Shown piece after piece: positions 47,600 to 59,790 of a stretch of 64,000 bases of DNA (positions are counted from its first letter, which is position 1; every line of letters begins with the position of its first letter). Origin of the DNA: Macrotrachela quadricornifera (Eukaryota; Rotifera; Eurotatoria; Philodinida; Philodinidae). The translations under genes and the position numbers were made by a program. The notes beneath the pieces were generated by a model. The model was not told where the DNA came from, ran no database searches, and worked only from the letters and a program-made list of their open reading frames with translations. Location of the stretch: contig JAJEKB010001447.1 of the NCBI GenBank assembly GCA_022393335.1, forward strand, positions 170,435 to 234,434, read 5' to 3'.

Positions 47600-50459
47600 T
47601 TAAAGATTTTTTTTTTTTAAATATTATTTTAATATCTACATAACATTTTATCTAAAAGAAAATATTTTTATTGTTGAAAAATATTCTATTTCAAATATAT
47701 TTTATCTATTAAAAAGAGGAAGTATCAGTTTGGGCAAGGTCGTTATAATAATATCTTTCCTTGATACTTACTATTTAATAATGAGTCAAATATATATATG
47801 TATGTATATATATATATAATGCTGACAAGAAAAAATGTGAATATTTGCTCTTTTTTTACCTATGTCCATGTGATTACTTTTATTGATGAAATTTGGATAA
47901 TGTTATATTCATGCAAAGAAACAAATTATTATTGTTTTCTCTTTCGTTCTTGCATTCAACATGTACAAAGCGCAAATAAAAATATTTTTCAACGTGAAAA
48001 TACTTTTATAATTTGGTATTCACATGAAATCAATGAAGGTCAACAATATGATAGCAAGAATTTTGGGTTTTTTTAATCTCAAAATATAGTTTAATTGTAA
48101 ATTACAAATTAGAAATAAGATTTAATCATTAATTCGAATTCTTAAAATATGAATGAAAAAAAAATTTTCTTTTTAATACATGTTTTTCACTATATTTCAA
48201 CATTAAAAAACCGAGCTTATAGAGATTAACGAATTATACTGACAGTTAAAAAGAAAAGATCGATTTTAGGTATCATTCTACTTTTGAAGAGATATTATGT
48301 ACAAGTCTAGCATGTTCAATATATTAATTTTGCATGAATGAAATCAAATTTTCGTTCTATTATTTTTGTTTTTCAAGATATGGTATATGCGATCATATGT
48401 AATTTTTTTATTGATTTAATAGAAATTCTTCGCAAATCATTTTATTAGTTTACGATAAGCAGCATGGTGTCTCAAACTTAGTTTAAAGTAAATACTTGAA
48501 AACAGATTCAATAATTCAATCAAATTGAATCTTTATCAATTGTCAAGTAATTAAGAATAAAACCTTAAGACTATTTTTAAATTAAAAACAAAAGTGGATA
48601 TTCTTCATATTTCGATCATTGCGAATGGAAATAATATTCTAAACATATGATTTGATAGGACGAATTTTGTTCTATAAAACCTATAAATTCATCAAATTGT
48701 AAAATTTACCTTAATAGATTTTGCATGCACTGGATTTCAGACAATACTATTTGCCATATATACAGAAGTATTGCATGCAAATATTTACATAGATAAAAGT
48801 CCAACGTGATTTTATATATTTTACTTGACAACTGAAAGGAATTGTGCTTTCTTTTATATATATTGAAATGTATTTCTTGGCATGTGAAATCTGAGTTGAG
48901 GATTTATTACATGAAATAAGTTTATATCTTAAGAAAACAGGTGATTGTGATCAATTCGTAAGAAGCATTTTCTGGGTAAAATAAATAATTATGAATTAAA
49001 CCTCGTTATAAGATCAATTTCTTCGACTATTTTGTTTTTGTATTCAATGATAATTTTATTCTCGTCACTTCCTCTACATGTTACACATAACAAGATATTT
49101 TCGTCATACTCATTTGATAGAAAAAGTTCTGTCTTCATATTTAAAATTGTCAAGTTTCAACCATATTAATGTAATGTACTACCGATACAATCAATTGATC
49201 AGGAAGTAAATATCGAAAATAGGATTATTACACCTCGTTCTTTACAAATTTTTCAATAGAAAATGTTAAATTCATATAAAAAATTCCATTGGAAAGATTA
49301 AGCAATACCCTTGATTACTCCAGACAAACAGATTAACTGAGCAATTGAATAAATAATTTTTGGTTTTATGAAAAAATTTACATTGTCTATTAAAACATCC
49401 TATTGAGTGGAAAGTACACACAAAAAGAACTACAGAAAAGATGATGAAGCAAAACAGTAATTTAAATTTTTATTGTTTTCTATACAATATGAAAAACTAT
49501 TATATATTTATGAATTTTACATAAAATACAATCAAATTGATATGACCTTCTAATTATCGAAAAGTTGATTATACATAAACAAAAAAAATTCTTCTGAATA
49601 ACGGATTGTTTAACTATTAAGATCGAATATACACGCTCATCAACAATCGTGTATAATTACCGTAGCTTTGATTTTAGAAATTTGTAATGAAGCGTACAAA
49701 GATGATCGAATTCTTTGCACCATAATTTTTTTTTTATAAATATCTGTTTCATCGTTATATGTATTTGTAGCAGCTAGTTATGATACAAGTTTATACTAAA
49801 ATAGATTTTTGATTGAAAATTCTCTTAGATATAAGTTGGATAAGATAAACTACAAAAGCATCAGATATTATATAGGAATGATATTGGTAAGAGATCGAAC
49901 ATCATAAACAAATTTATGTAGAAAAACCAAGTTTTTCATCTTCTTTGATTAGAAAATCTAAAAACTAGTCCATCATGATCAGCAACTCATGCTCTATCAA
50001 GCTATGTGTAAAAAAACACAAAAAAAATTCATTTGAAGTTGGCATTAACTGCACTTTAAATAAACGCATTTAATTATATTTTATTTATTTTAGATCATCT
50101 TATTGACATATAGTGTCATTATTAAGTTTTTTTTTATGTATTCACTTTTTTCAAATCCTGTAATGACATCAATTTAATGAATAGTAAGCAATTTTCATGG
50201 TTTTTAAATTATTTAATGGAACAGACTCAATGAACAATAAGCATTTTTATATATTCAGTTTAAATTTATATATTTTAGATTACATATTTGATTAGATTCA
50301 GTAAATAGTAAGTATATTTTATTATTTATTTAAAAATAATTGTCTACTATTCTATATGACAAAAGATCGTAGAAACGATCAATTATGATTTCTATTATTC
50401 CCCGTATACCATGCCAAAAATATATAATAGTAATGCAGAGTCTCTAATCATCAACTTGG
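47600..50459. other. Gene-less AT-rich region
   Basis: A TA-rich run near 47790-47817 is a microsatellite. The plus frame at 47798-48076 has no domain. No repeat structure was found in the rest. Confidence 0.4.
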
Positions 50460-50790
50460 ATAGATATATCCTCCCGGAAAAAAATAGTTTTGCCTTGTAT
50501 TTGAAATTTATTATCACTATAGAGATACATTTTTTAAGAAACAATTACATATTCTGAAAGCTCGTGAAGTTTTCTATCACCCTGTATAAATAGGCTGTAG
50601 TTTCGACTTATTTATTAGCAAAATAAATTGAGGACAACGAAAGCACTCTCATGTTTAGATTCCCGCAGACACGACTTTGTCTTCTACACTAGTTTTTTAA
50701 ACTTTTCGTTAGTATGGAATCGACTTTTGAGAAATGTGATTGCATATTCTGATAGAGCTTGAAATTCTCTATGACTGCATATATCTGGCA

Positions 50791-51964
50791 TCCCACCGAT
50801 GGTTCTTAGAAAAAAAGGGTTTTCGATAAAAAGAATCGTTGATATAGATTAGACACAGACTAAAAAAGTCAAAAATGAAAACGATTGTTAGCTGTTGACA
50901 CCTGCAATCATGGTTTTCCTATCTAATTCAGAAAAAAGAAGTATAAAAATATAACAGGCAACAAAGGCAGGAACTGAATGAAAGGCACCTGACTGTATTT
51001 TCACTTTGTGATATTGTGAGAGCAGGAAGACCTAGAAAAACGGAAGAAGACACAGTGGCTCCTACATATTTATAAGGCAAGAAAATATGATAAATTCAGT
51101 TCAATTCAAAAGCTTCTTTCTCAAAACCATGACCAGTTCCTACCGTGAACGGAAAAAGTCTTCTTTGAAAACAAAAAAAAATATCATTTGTGATATAACT
51201 ACTGAGTGCAATATGATTGAGTTTTGACAATTTTTCATAAAATTTTACTAAAAATGTGGAAAATCTTATGCTAGTAAGGTTACATGATGTGATGAGTTTT
51301 TATCAAAATCCATCAAAGCTTTATTAGCTGAAACCAAGTTGTCTATATTGTGCTAACTGGTTATCTTGTAGAAACAATGTCCTCACCCAAGCAAATATAA
51401 TCAATTCTAGAGTCGAAATTCTTGGGTTTCAATCATCAGAAACCGTATTGGAGTTCAGATTGGAAGATGTCTTTGTGTTCCGTTAAGCTTTATACATAAC
51501 AGTTAGAAAAGGCTTATCTCAGTGGTCTCAAGCATTTAATTTGAAAGTTTTCTGTGTACGCGTCAACAAGTCTATCGTAATTTGCTTTCGTATTTTTAAA
51601 TTTCAACTTTAATTAATATTTCTCTTAGCTAAACCGATAAATTTCATGACAAAAAGATTTACTAAAAAACACCTTCAATTAAAATGACTGCCTTTTTAAT
51701 TCTTATGATATATTCCGGAGGATAATTTTGAACTTTTTATTGTTCCCCTTGCTTGGAAACATATAGATTTATTCAAATCGACTGATATTATCAACTATTA
51801 TTCAAAACAAACTAGGTTTTTCTCAGAAAAAGAGGTGGAGTGGACAGCCAGCATATATTGAACTATTACCTTACATTAATTTGTTGGATAATAATTTGAG
51901 TACAATTAACGTACTCTCAATTAACAAGTATCAAAGATCTACATTTTTTTCTATTTTTTTAACG
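50791..51964. other. Interior of the large inverted repeat, nothing coding
   Basis: No coherent frame. A phrase at about 51414 (GTCGAAATTCTTGGG) looks vaguely like 18S rRNA but does not extend. Confidence 0.35.
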
Positions 51965-52551
51965 GGTGATGCAAACGTTTTTGCAAAACAAAAATGTCGT
52001 ATGATACTTCGCCAGCTATAAAATTTCCCCAAAGAATCAAAAACACCTATTTGGAACCTACGTTGAAAGGGCTTTTTATCTGCATGGTCGAGACAATTCT
52101 ATACTGTCTCATCTTTGGATGCCAAGCATGTCTTCAAACAGTACTAAAGTTCGATCTGAAAAGGAAAAAACGGCTTCGAATAATCATCGAAAAAACTATC
52201 GACCTCTCACTGTTTTAAGTTTCTTCTACCTTTCTTGTAGAGCATTAAACGACGAATCTAACGAAAAAAAGAGCACCAAAATACAATTGAATACATAGGA
52301 GAAAACCGAAAAATATTGAAAAATCAGTTCCTTCGACGGCACTTGTTTCAAGCTGATTTTGTAGACTAAATTTGAGTGTCTTTCGAAAATGTGTTTCGCA
52401 TCCAAAGGAGAGTCACTGTAGAACTATTTCGACCACAGAGATAAAAAGTCCTTTCAATGTAAATTCCAAATAGGTACTTTGGAATTTTCTGAAAAATGTT
52501 CTAGCCGACGAAAGATGGTGCGACATTTCTACAAAAACTTTTGTATCATCT
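51965..52551. mobile_element. Foldback element, about 587 bp, nested
   Basis: Left GATGCAAACGTTTTTGCAAA, ACACCTATTTGGAACCTACG, TTGAAAGGGCTTTTTATCT and CATCTTTGGATGCC pair with inverted counterparts on the right, for example the complement of 52440-52500 reading ACCTATTTGGAATTTACATT. The centre is near 52250. The 74-codon plus frame at 51994-52218 is just arm sequence. Confidence 0.75.
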
Positions 52552-52934
52552 GTTAGTTTTTTCTTCATTATTATTCCTATAGAAATCAGTTTTTAAAAAA
52601 GAAATCACACATTCTAATAGCGCTTGAAATTCTCGATCATCCTATGTACTAATACAATGTCTTCAATTTAAATAACGAAAAACAGTGATTTATCCAGAGG
52701 GAGGGCAGTGTGGGCGCCGCCCTCCCGGAGATAGAGTTTGCCACCTCGGAAAAAATTAAATAAATTCGAAAAAAAAATGCAAAACTAATATAACTTTCTA
52801 AACTTTTCTGAAAGATATTTAGAGAAATTATTGAATAAAATATTCTTGTTAAAAGAGAAAAATGCATCCTCCTTATGTAATCTCACTACGACGATTTATC
52901 AGTTTAATCAGATATGTGTCGTCTTTTTACATCA

Positions 52935-53382
52935 TTGTTCTGAAATGTAATAACGCTANNNNNNNNNNNNNNNNNNNNNNNNNNNNNNNNNNNNNNNNNN
53001 NNNNNNNNNNNNNNNNNNNNNNNNNNNNNNNNNNNNNNNNNNNNNNNNNNNNNNNNNNNNNNNNNNNNNNNNNNNNNNNNNNNNNNNNNNNNNNNNNNNN
53101 NNNNNNNNNNNNNNNNNNNNNNNNNNNNNNNNNNNNNNNNNNNNNNNNNNNNNNNNNNNNNNNNNNNNNNNNNNNNNNNNNNNNNNNNNNNNNNNNNNNN
53201 NNNNNNNNNNNNNNNNNNNNNNNNNNNNNNNNNNNNNNNNNNNNNNNNNNNNNNNNNNNNNNNNNNNNNNNNNNNNNNNNNNNNNNNNNNNNNNNNNNNN
53301 NNNNNNNNNNNNNNNNNNNNNNNNNNNNNNNNNNNNNNNNNNNNNNNNNNNNNNNNNNTTGTTCTGAAATGTAATAACGCTA
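52935..53382. other. 400-N assembly gap with duplicated 24-nt edges
   Basis: N from 52959 to 53358. The 24 bases at 52935-52958 recur exactly at 53359-53382, as for the other gap. The real distance may be zero. Confidence 0.9.
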
Positions 53383-53730
53383 TGGCATTTTTTCTTTGTG
53401 TTGTGAGCATTCAATATAATATTCTCACATCAGACCATTCCTATTGAACAAATAAGAACATACATACATGACGTGAACGTATGTTAGTTAATTAACAGTC
53501 AGACAACAGAACATTGTATATTTATACGCTAAATTAATAAAATAACAATGTTTAACTCGAATGTGTCAATTTGATGTGTCATCAGTCAAACTCGAAAATG
53601 GAGAATTTTTAATATAAAGACACTCTTAATTTGATTTTCATTTAATTCATCAATACTAACGTTATATATATATCATTTTACTCTATCTCATTTTTCAAAC
53701 TATTGCAAGACTAAAAAATCATTTTAATAA

Positions 53731-54370
53731 ATGTCAAAACAAAATTCGCGCGATAAGTACTTCAAAAAAAGAAGAGAAATTGGTGAAGAAAATTCAATCA
53801 TCTATGAATGGAAAACACAGAGGTGCAGAATCTTCCTCGTGCGCCCCCGCGCGGGGGGGGAAATTTTTCTTTTTTGGGGAAATTTTTCGTTTTTAGGGAA
53901 ATTTTTGGAGTATTTCTGCATGGACTTCTTGAATTGTTACTTTTCAAAAGGGGAAGATTTGCGAACAAATTTCCCCGGGGGCGCAAATTTGACCGTTTTA
54001 TGGAAGATTCTGCACCTCTGGGAAAACACTTAGAACATATTTATTAGCTCGAAAAAAATTGAATAAAGTTATGACTCAACAAGAGGTATGTATAAAGCTT
54101 GTTCAAAATGGCATGTTAAAGGATATCTATCCTCAACTACCGTTAGCTGCAGAAATCTTCTTCATTTCACCAATTAGTGCAGCTACGGTTGAAAGAGATT
54201 TCTCAACAATGAATCGAATTTTAACAAAATTACAAAATCGATTAACAATCAAACACCTCGATCAACTCATGCGCAGTTCAATAGAAGGTGCGGATATCGT
54301 AAATGAAGATATGAAAGAAGAAATCATCAACTATTGGAAATTAATTAAACCACGTCGTTTAGTAGTTTAA
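53731..54370 (+). pseudogene. hAT transposase C-terminal part, split by a MITE
   Basis: The first piece is at 53731-53817 (starting MSKQNSRDKYFKKRR) and the second at 54029-54370, which has the hAT dimerisation motif ISAATVERDFSTMNRILTK and NRLTIKHLDQLM. The 203-bp MITE plus one copy of its 8-bp target lies between; their sum, 211 bases, explains the one-base frame change between the halves. The catalytic DDE core of a full hAT transposase is absent. Confidence 0.8.
53818..54020. mobile_element. hAT-type MITE inserted in the hAT transposase
   Basis: 203 bp with ends CAGAGGTGCAGAATCTTCC and its perfect inverse. Both flanks have GGAAAACA (53810-53817, 54021-54028), an exact 8-bp duplication, so insertion is recent. 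The inside has the GC-rich CGCCCCCGCGCGGGGG and repeated AAATTTTT runs. Confidence 0.92.
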
Positions 54371-55085
54371 TCATGTAATAGAACTTATGGTCTTACTATT
54401 TTTTTTTGTATTTCTTTATTGATATACTTTTTTGTATATATATTTCTTGTTAGTTTCTCACATACTTTGGATGTATTGTTGAAATAAACGAAATAAAATG
54501 TCTTTTATACAAGTTATAAAAAGTTAACATTTTATAACTATCAATATTATTGACTTTATAATTTTCAGAGTACTGTGGTCATTAACAAAATTTCTGTCTG
54601 CCTCCCCGGCAAGTGAATTTGCCACCTCGGAGCAAAAAACCTGGATAAAACACTGACGAAAAAAATGCAGATTTTTGGTAGCTATCGATTCAAAGTATGT
54701 TCATTGTTCTCATTTTTTGTCAGTGTATGAATGCAAGAGAAAAGATAAATATACAGAATGATAGAGAATTTCATGCTCTATCAGAATCTATAATTGCTTT
54801 TTCGAAAGATGTGATTCTATAATGAGAAAAAATTTTAAAAACTGTATTTGATAACACCCAAAAAATCAAGTCTGTAGGAATCTGAACATGAGGGTGTCTT
54901 CATTCTATTTGAATATTTTTGGTAATGAATATATATAAATTGAAACCTAATTATATAGCGTGATAGAAAACTCCACATGCTTTCAGAATATGTAATTGCG
55001 TTTTAAAAAATATTTTTTTATAGTGACAATAAATTTGAAATACAAGGCAAAACAAATTTTTTTCCTCGGGAGATATATACACATT

Positions 55086-55584
55086 TCGCTTATATTTTTT
55101 TATTTGTTTTTTGTAATTTATTTTGTGAATAAGAATAAGAATGCATATTAGCCGCTCAAAATAAAGTAAAATGATGTGATGATTATTGGAAATCGAATAA
55201 AATTTGATAAGAATATGGAAAAATTAAGGAATATTTTGAAAGAAAAAAAAGAATAGTATTTAATTGATGTTGGAATATTGACGCATTTAATGATTTTGTT
55301 TAAAAAATTTCCATAGGAACATAATCAATTCTAATCGATACACATCAACTGAGCAAACATAATATAAGAGGCGTTTTTAAAAGAAAGGAAGGAAGAAAAA
55401 AATCCATTCATCATTTTTCTTTTTGCTCTTTTTACTCTTATAAACAAAAAGTTAACATTTTGTTCGGATTTATGTAATAAAGAGGTTTGTTCATTTTTAT
55501 CCATTTTTAAAACTTTAATTTTATATGATAAGAAGGAAAAACAAATTTCATATTTAAGACAAAAATAATCTATTAATTCTTTAT
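55086..55584. other. Gene-less stretch
   Basis: AT-rich, low complexity; nothing recognised. Confidence 0.35.
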
Positions 55585-55735
55585 ATTGAAACTTCTCACT
55601 TTTACAATTAAAAAACTTTTTCCTCGTAGATTATTAAAAGAATTGTAAATAATATTCTCAATTAAATTCATTATCTATTCTGAATAATGTATATAAAGAA
55701 TTTTATTATTTTTTTTTGATAATCTGAAGTTTCAA
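55585..55735. repeat. Short palindromic repeat
   Basis: TTTATATTGAAACTTCTCA at the left pairs with the inverse of ATTCATATTGAAACTTCAGA at the right, and TTCTTTTAATAATCT-like inner parts pair. AT-rich, about 150 bp. Confidence 0.45.
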
Positions 55736-56011
55736 TATGAATAATAAATGATAATGTAAGAATATTGCATGTATTAATCAAATGAAAATGTGCTTGCTTC
55801 AATTGTTAGATTTTGAACAAATAGAGAAACTATAAGTGATGTTTGTTCAAATTTCAAACTTTTTTTTTTCTTCATAGTAAATGAAACTTTATAAAAAAAA
55901 ATTGTTTAACCAGTTAGCTTACTTGAGAATTTTTTTATTAGTAAATAGAAACAACCGCATCTCTAAGATGAATAATCTTACATTCATTTTTCTTTAATGA
56001 ATGTCAAATAC

Positions 56012-56378
56012 AGAGTCCTAATACCTAATTCTGCTCGAATAAAAAAAAAAAGTTCTTTGATAACTCAAATTATCGACATTGTACAAAATTGTATTTTAAT
56101 TTCTAAAATCGATCAAACATTTCTCTGTTGATTAATACTTAATTGATTGAAAAATAGTTAGTTAATATCAAATGAGCAGCTTTACAATAGTATTAAGGTC
56201 AATTTTAATAGAATTTTACTTTTATTTTTATTCTTCTGTTCAATGTAGTTTTTTTCAAGTCAAAATAAAAAATTTAGAAAATTATTTCTCAATGAATAAA
56301 GTATTAATATGTCGATAACTTGAGTTAGCAGAAAAATTTTTTTCTTTGACAGAATTTGGTATTAGGACTCTATTAGTT
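56012..56378. mobile_element. Inverted-repeat element, about 365 bp
   Basis: The left end AGAGTCCTAATACCTAATTC and the right, on the complement, AGAGTCCTAATACCAAATTC, continue as inverted arms that include ACTCAAATTATCGACAT and ACTCAAGTTATCGACAT. The inner halves also partly pair. No coding sequence. It lies just upstream of coiled-coil gene B. Confidence 0.75.
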
Positions 56379-56487
56379 TATTTAATAAATATTTCTATTG
56401 AAAAGATTATCTTGTTATATGAAATTGATTTAGTTTTTTTTTGTTAATTTTTAGTTCATGAAAATAAATTGAAGTTAATATTGAATA

Positions 56488-59377
56488 ATGGGATCGGGTT
56501 CAAGTTGTACTAAAGTGGAAAAATTCAACAAATCTGTTGGTGTTCCATCAGCAAGTATCAGAAGAAAACCAATACCTTCACCAAGTATGGAATCGATGGC
56601 AGCTATTTCCGATTCAGATGATGTAGATGATGGTTATTCTCGAATATGGGGCAAAAATTATCAAGTAATAATAAACAATTTATTTCATTTTCTTTTCTAA
56701 ATTTATCAAAAAATTGAATGTCTCTCATTTAATAATAATCATATTATGAATATGATTATTATTAAAATTGACATTAGCATTAGATTATTCAAATAGAAAT
56801 TTTCATATTATATTAAAAGTTAAAAATATTCAACAAAAAAAAAATGAAAACGTGTAAAAAAAAGCCCATTTTTCATTGATTTTATGAAAGATTCTCTTAC
56901 ATTGAAATTCCTTTTGTTCTGCATTTATTTTCTATGAAAGAACAAACGAATTTCTTTATTACATAGCAGGGACGTAGCCAGGGGGGGATTGATCCCTCTC
57001 CTGAATTTTTATTTTTTTGTTATGAAATCTGATAATTTCAAGCTTTGAACACATTTACAGATAGTTGCAACTAATAATTCTCTCATTTCTGTCAATAGCC
57101 ATGCTATTTTATCAGTTTTTCATTGTACAATAAAAAAATTGTCTGTGAACAGAAAATGAGTTCGTTTCATTTTTCATCATACGGAAAGAAAGATAGTTGA
57201 AAACATCTTTCTTGGGCAAAAAAAAACCCGATCCCCCCCTGAAAGAAATCCTGACTACGTGCCTGTTACATAGTAACACTTATACAAATACATTTAATAC
57301 GAAACATTTAAAAAGTAATCGAATGTGTATTTTTATTACTCTATTCATTTGATTGGTTCGACTAGTTAATGTTGATTTTACTTTTATGATCAAGGAGAAA
57401 ATTTGTTGTTATTGATTAGATCGAATTAAACAACGACTTATTTCTAATTCAGCCAATAAGAATACACTAAATTTAAGAACTAAGTTTTCTATTGTTAAGT
57501 GATACAAATATATGAAGTACATATCTTAATGATAATGTAAATCTAGTTTTACTGTAATATATATACTTTGGATGTAAGAATTTCGATTAAACGATACGAA
57601 AAGTATAATATAGTCTACAAACTACTCAGTCACTGCGAAGATTCATTTGAAGTTTATGCATAATTAACGAAAATTTTCTCTTGTGTCACTTGTAAATTTC
57701 ACATAATCCCCGAAAAAAAACATTAGGAGAATTCGACTAATATACAGGTAACCAAAACAATATAGAAACAAACATCATCGTGTTTGTCTATACAAATAAA
57801 AAATAATTTAGTTTAATATTCTCAAATATTAACTAGAAGAATTATATAGTCATAAATATAATCGTAGATTATTCGTTTTATGAAGAAAAAATAAAGATAT
57901 TTGCTGTTTTTTGTTTGTTAAACAAAAACAATTGAAAGACTAATTGGAACTGAATCAATATAAGTAACAGCATAAATAATGTAATTTGGTTATATATAAT
58001 TGCTAGTGATGTCATTTGTATTGTTTCACTTTTTTTTTTTCGCATGTACCGATTACATATTACAGAATGGAAGAAAAAAGAGAAAATATGAAAGTGTTCC
58101 TTTCAGATTATTTACTCACAGTGAGATAAATACTGAATTGATTTTATCTTTGAACGAAAAGCATCCTATTGATAGTTTAAAATAGTATTAATAGAAGATT
58201 TCTTTTTTGAAAGACATGAGAATGAAAATTAGAGATTCGATTTTATTTTGTTGTTATTTTTGAAAAAATTTTTCTAATAATAATTATGTAATAGGATAGC
58301 AATAATAGATTGGTAGCTTATTTTTAGAGAACCTTATATATGATACTATTTGAAGCAGCACTCTTTAAGATGGTAAAATCCATAAGAACTTTACATTCTA
58401 TCTATCAAAAATTAATAATCTCTTTCAATCATAGAATTAAGAATAGAAGGTGTCAATTTGCTTTACATAGTAAGTCCATATATTCTATAATATTAGGAAA
58501 TTGTAAAATTCTACCATAAATGAAATAAATTAAAATGAACTTTTATTTCTAGTTAAGATCAGAATTTCAAAGTTTAAAAACAGCAAAAAAGACAACTACA
58601 TTAAAACGTTATCAAAAATCAACACGAGATGATAAATGGCCATTGAAAGATTCAAAATCAGTTAATCCATCAAAAGAAGATTCACCACAAGTTGATGTAA
58701 AAGTAGATGGTGAAACACATGAATGTATTACTATTGGAACTTCTGAATATGTTGAAGAATTTATGAAAAGTTTAAATCAAGTTAATATTGATATTGATAA
58801 TGAAATTCAACGAAGAATTAATGTTGTTACAGAAGAAGAACAATTAGTTATAAACAAAATTCTTGAAGATAAACAAACATCAGAAGAAATTCTTTTACAA
58901 CAAGCAAAATTAGACCAAGAAGAACAAGAAAAACGTTACAAATATTTATTAGAAGAATATATTAAAAAATTAGAAAATGAAAAATTACAACGTCTAAATA
59001 CATTATATGAAAGTTTAAAACAAGAACGGCTAAGAATTATGGATAAAACACAAACAAATATAACACAAACTACTGCACAAGCTCGTGTTACAAAAACTAA
59101 TATTCTTGAAGATGTTCAAAAACAAGCCGCTAATAGAATTAGTAAATTACTTTCTAATTTAAAACAATATTCAAGTGATGCATCACTTCAACAACTTGGT
59201 GGAGAAGAATTAACTAAAATAAATATGATGATTTTTTCAAAATTTGGAATAAAACCTGAAGGTCAACATTGTGAAAATATTTCTAAAGAAGATTTAAATA
59301 ATTTTAAAAATACAACATCAACAGCAAATGTACAGATAAAGAAAGTGACTACTATTAAATCAACTACGAATCCATAG
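56488..59377 (+). CDS. N-myristoylated coiled-coil protein, paralogue B
   Basis: Two exons, 56488-56664 (59 codons) and 58553-59377, joined in phase 0 across an 1888-bp intron, give 333 residues. It starts MGSGSSCTKVEKFNK: Gly2 for myristoylation and Cys7 a possible palmitoylation site, so it is probably membrane-attached. A Pro/Ser-rich stretch follows, the exon boundary after RIWGKNYQ corresponds exactly to IWEHNGK in paralogue A, and exon 2 is a Glu/Gln/Lys-rich coiled coil with the shared SLQQLGGEELTKIN block. The intron contains a hAT MITE. Paralogue A lies about 30 kb away in opposite orientation. Function unknown. Confidence 0.87.
56967..57265. mobile_element. hAT-type MITE in the intron of coiled-coil gene B
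   Basis: 299 bp with ends CAGGGACGTAGCCAGGGGGG and, inverted, CAGGCACGTAGTCAGG. Perfect 8-bp target duplication TTACATAG at 56959-56966 and 57266-57273. Non-coding. Its ends differ from those at 21711 and 53818, so it belongs to a third hAT family. Confidence 0.92.
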
Positions 59378-59790
59378 TAGTTATTTTATTCTTTTATAAT
59401 CAAAATGATTTTATTTCTACTACAGAAAACTATATGAAATGAAATTTTTGTTTTAAATTATGTTCTATTTATTTCAAATTTATATTCGGTTACAATTATT
59501 GACCGAACTGAATCTTTTTTTCTTTTTACATATTTTTTTTCTTAAAAAAATTTATCATAAAGAACCTCTCTTTTTGCTAATAAAATATTAATATTGGTAT
59601 ATATTATATCAACTCATTTCAATATCAAATTATGTTATTGAATAATTATATTTAGTATTGGTAGTATATAGATTTTCCACAGATATTAGAGATAATAAAA
59701 GGAGTATTACATGATACATTCTTAAAACTATCTCAGTAAGAATGACGATATAAAGTTATTCAATTTATTTAAATAAAGTAATATGAAAAT
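59378..59790. other. Convergent 3' flanks
   Basis: AT-rich gap between the coiled-coil gene B and the convergently transcribed ABM gene; nothing else seen. Confidence 0.35.

Larger units (their letters stand above)
52683..54655 (+). mobile_element. hAT transposon with 8-bp target duplication
   Basis: The ends CAGTGATTTATCCAGAG and, inverted, CAGTGTTTTATCCAGG are classical hAT ends. Both flanks carry ACGAAAAA (52675-52682, 54656-54663). Inner ends also share GCCACCTCGG. Length is 1973 bp including a 400-N gap and a nested 203-bp MITE. It holds a C-terminal transposase remnant, so it is a deletion derivative or a copy whose N-terminal part is hidden by the gap. Confidence 0.9.
50460..55085. 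repeat. 4.6-kb inverted repeat enclosing nested elements
   Basis: The left arm (about 50460-50790) and the right arm (about 54700-55085) are inverted. On the left are ATAGTTTTGCCTTGTATTTG, CATATTCTGAAAGCTCGTG and TTCTCTATGACTGCATATA; on the right complement are AATTTGTTTTGCCTTGTATT, CATATTCTGAAAGCATGTG and TTCTCTATCATTCTGTATAT. Part of the arm recurs at about 52590-52640. Between the arms lie a foldback (51965-52551), a hAT element (52683-54655), and a hAT MITE within it. No gene of the host is seen inside. Confidence 0.75.

Noticed and set aside
51400..51440. 18S rRNA-like phrase GTCGAAATTCTTGGG
   Set aside because: The similarity does not extend to flanking conserved rRNA sequence.
51994..52218. 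74-codon plus frame
   Set aside because: Lies in the arm of a foldback element.
52862..53414. Open frames running through the second N gap
   Set aside because: Same artefact of N bases.
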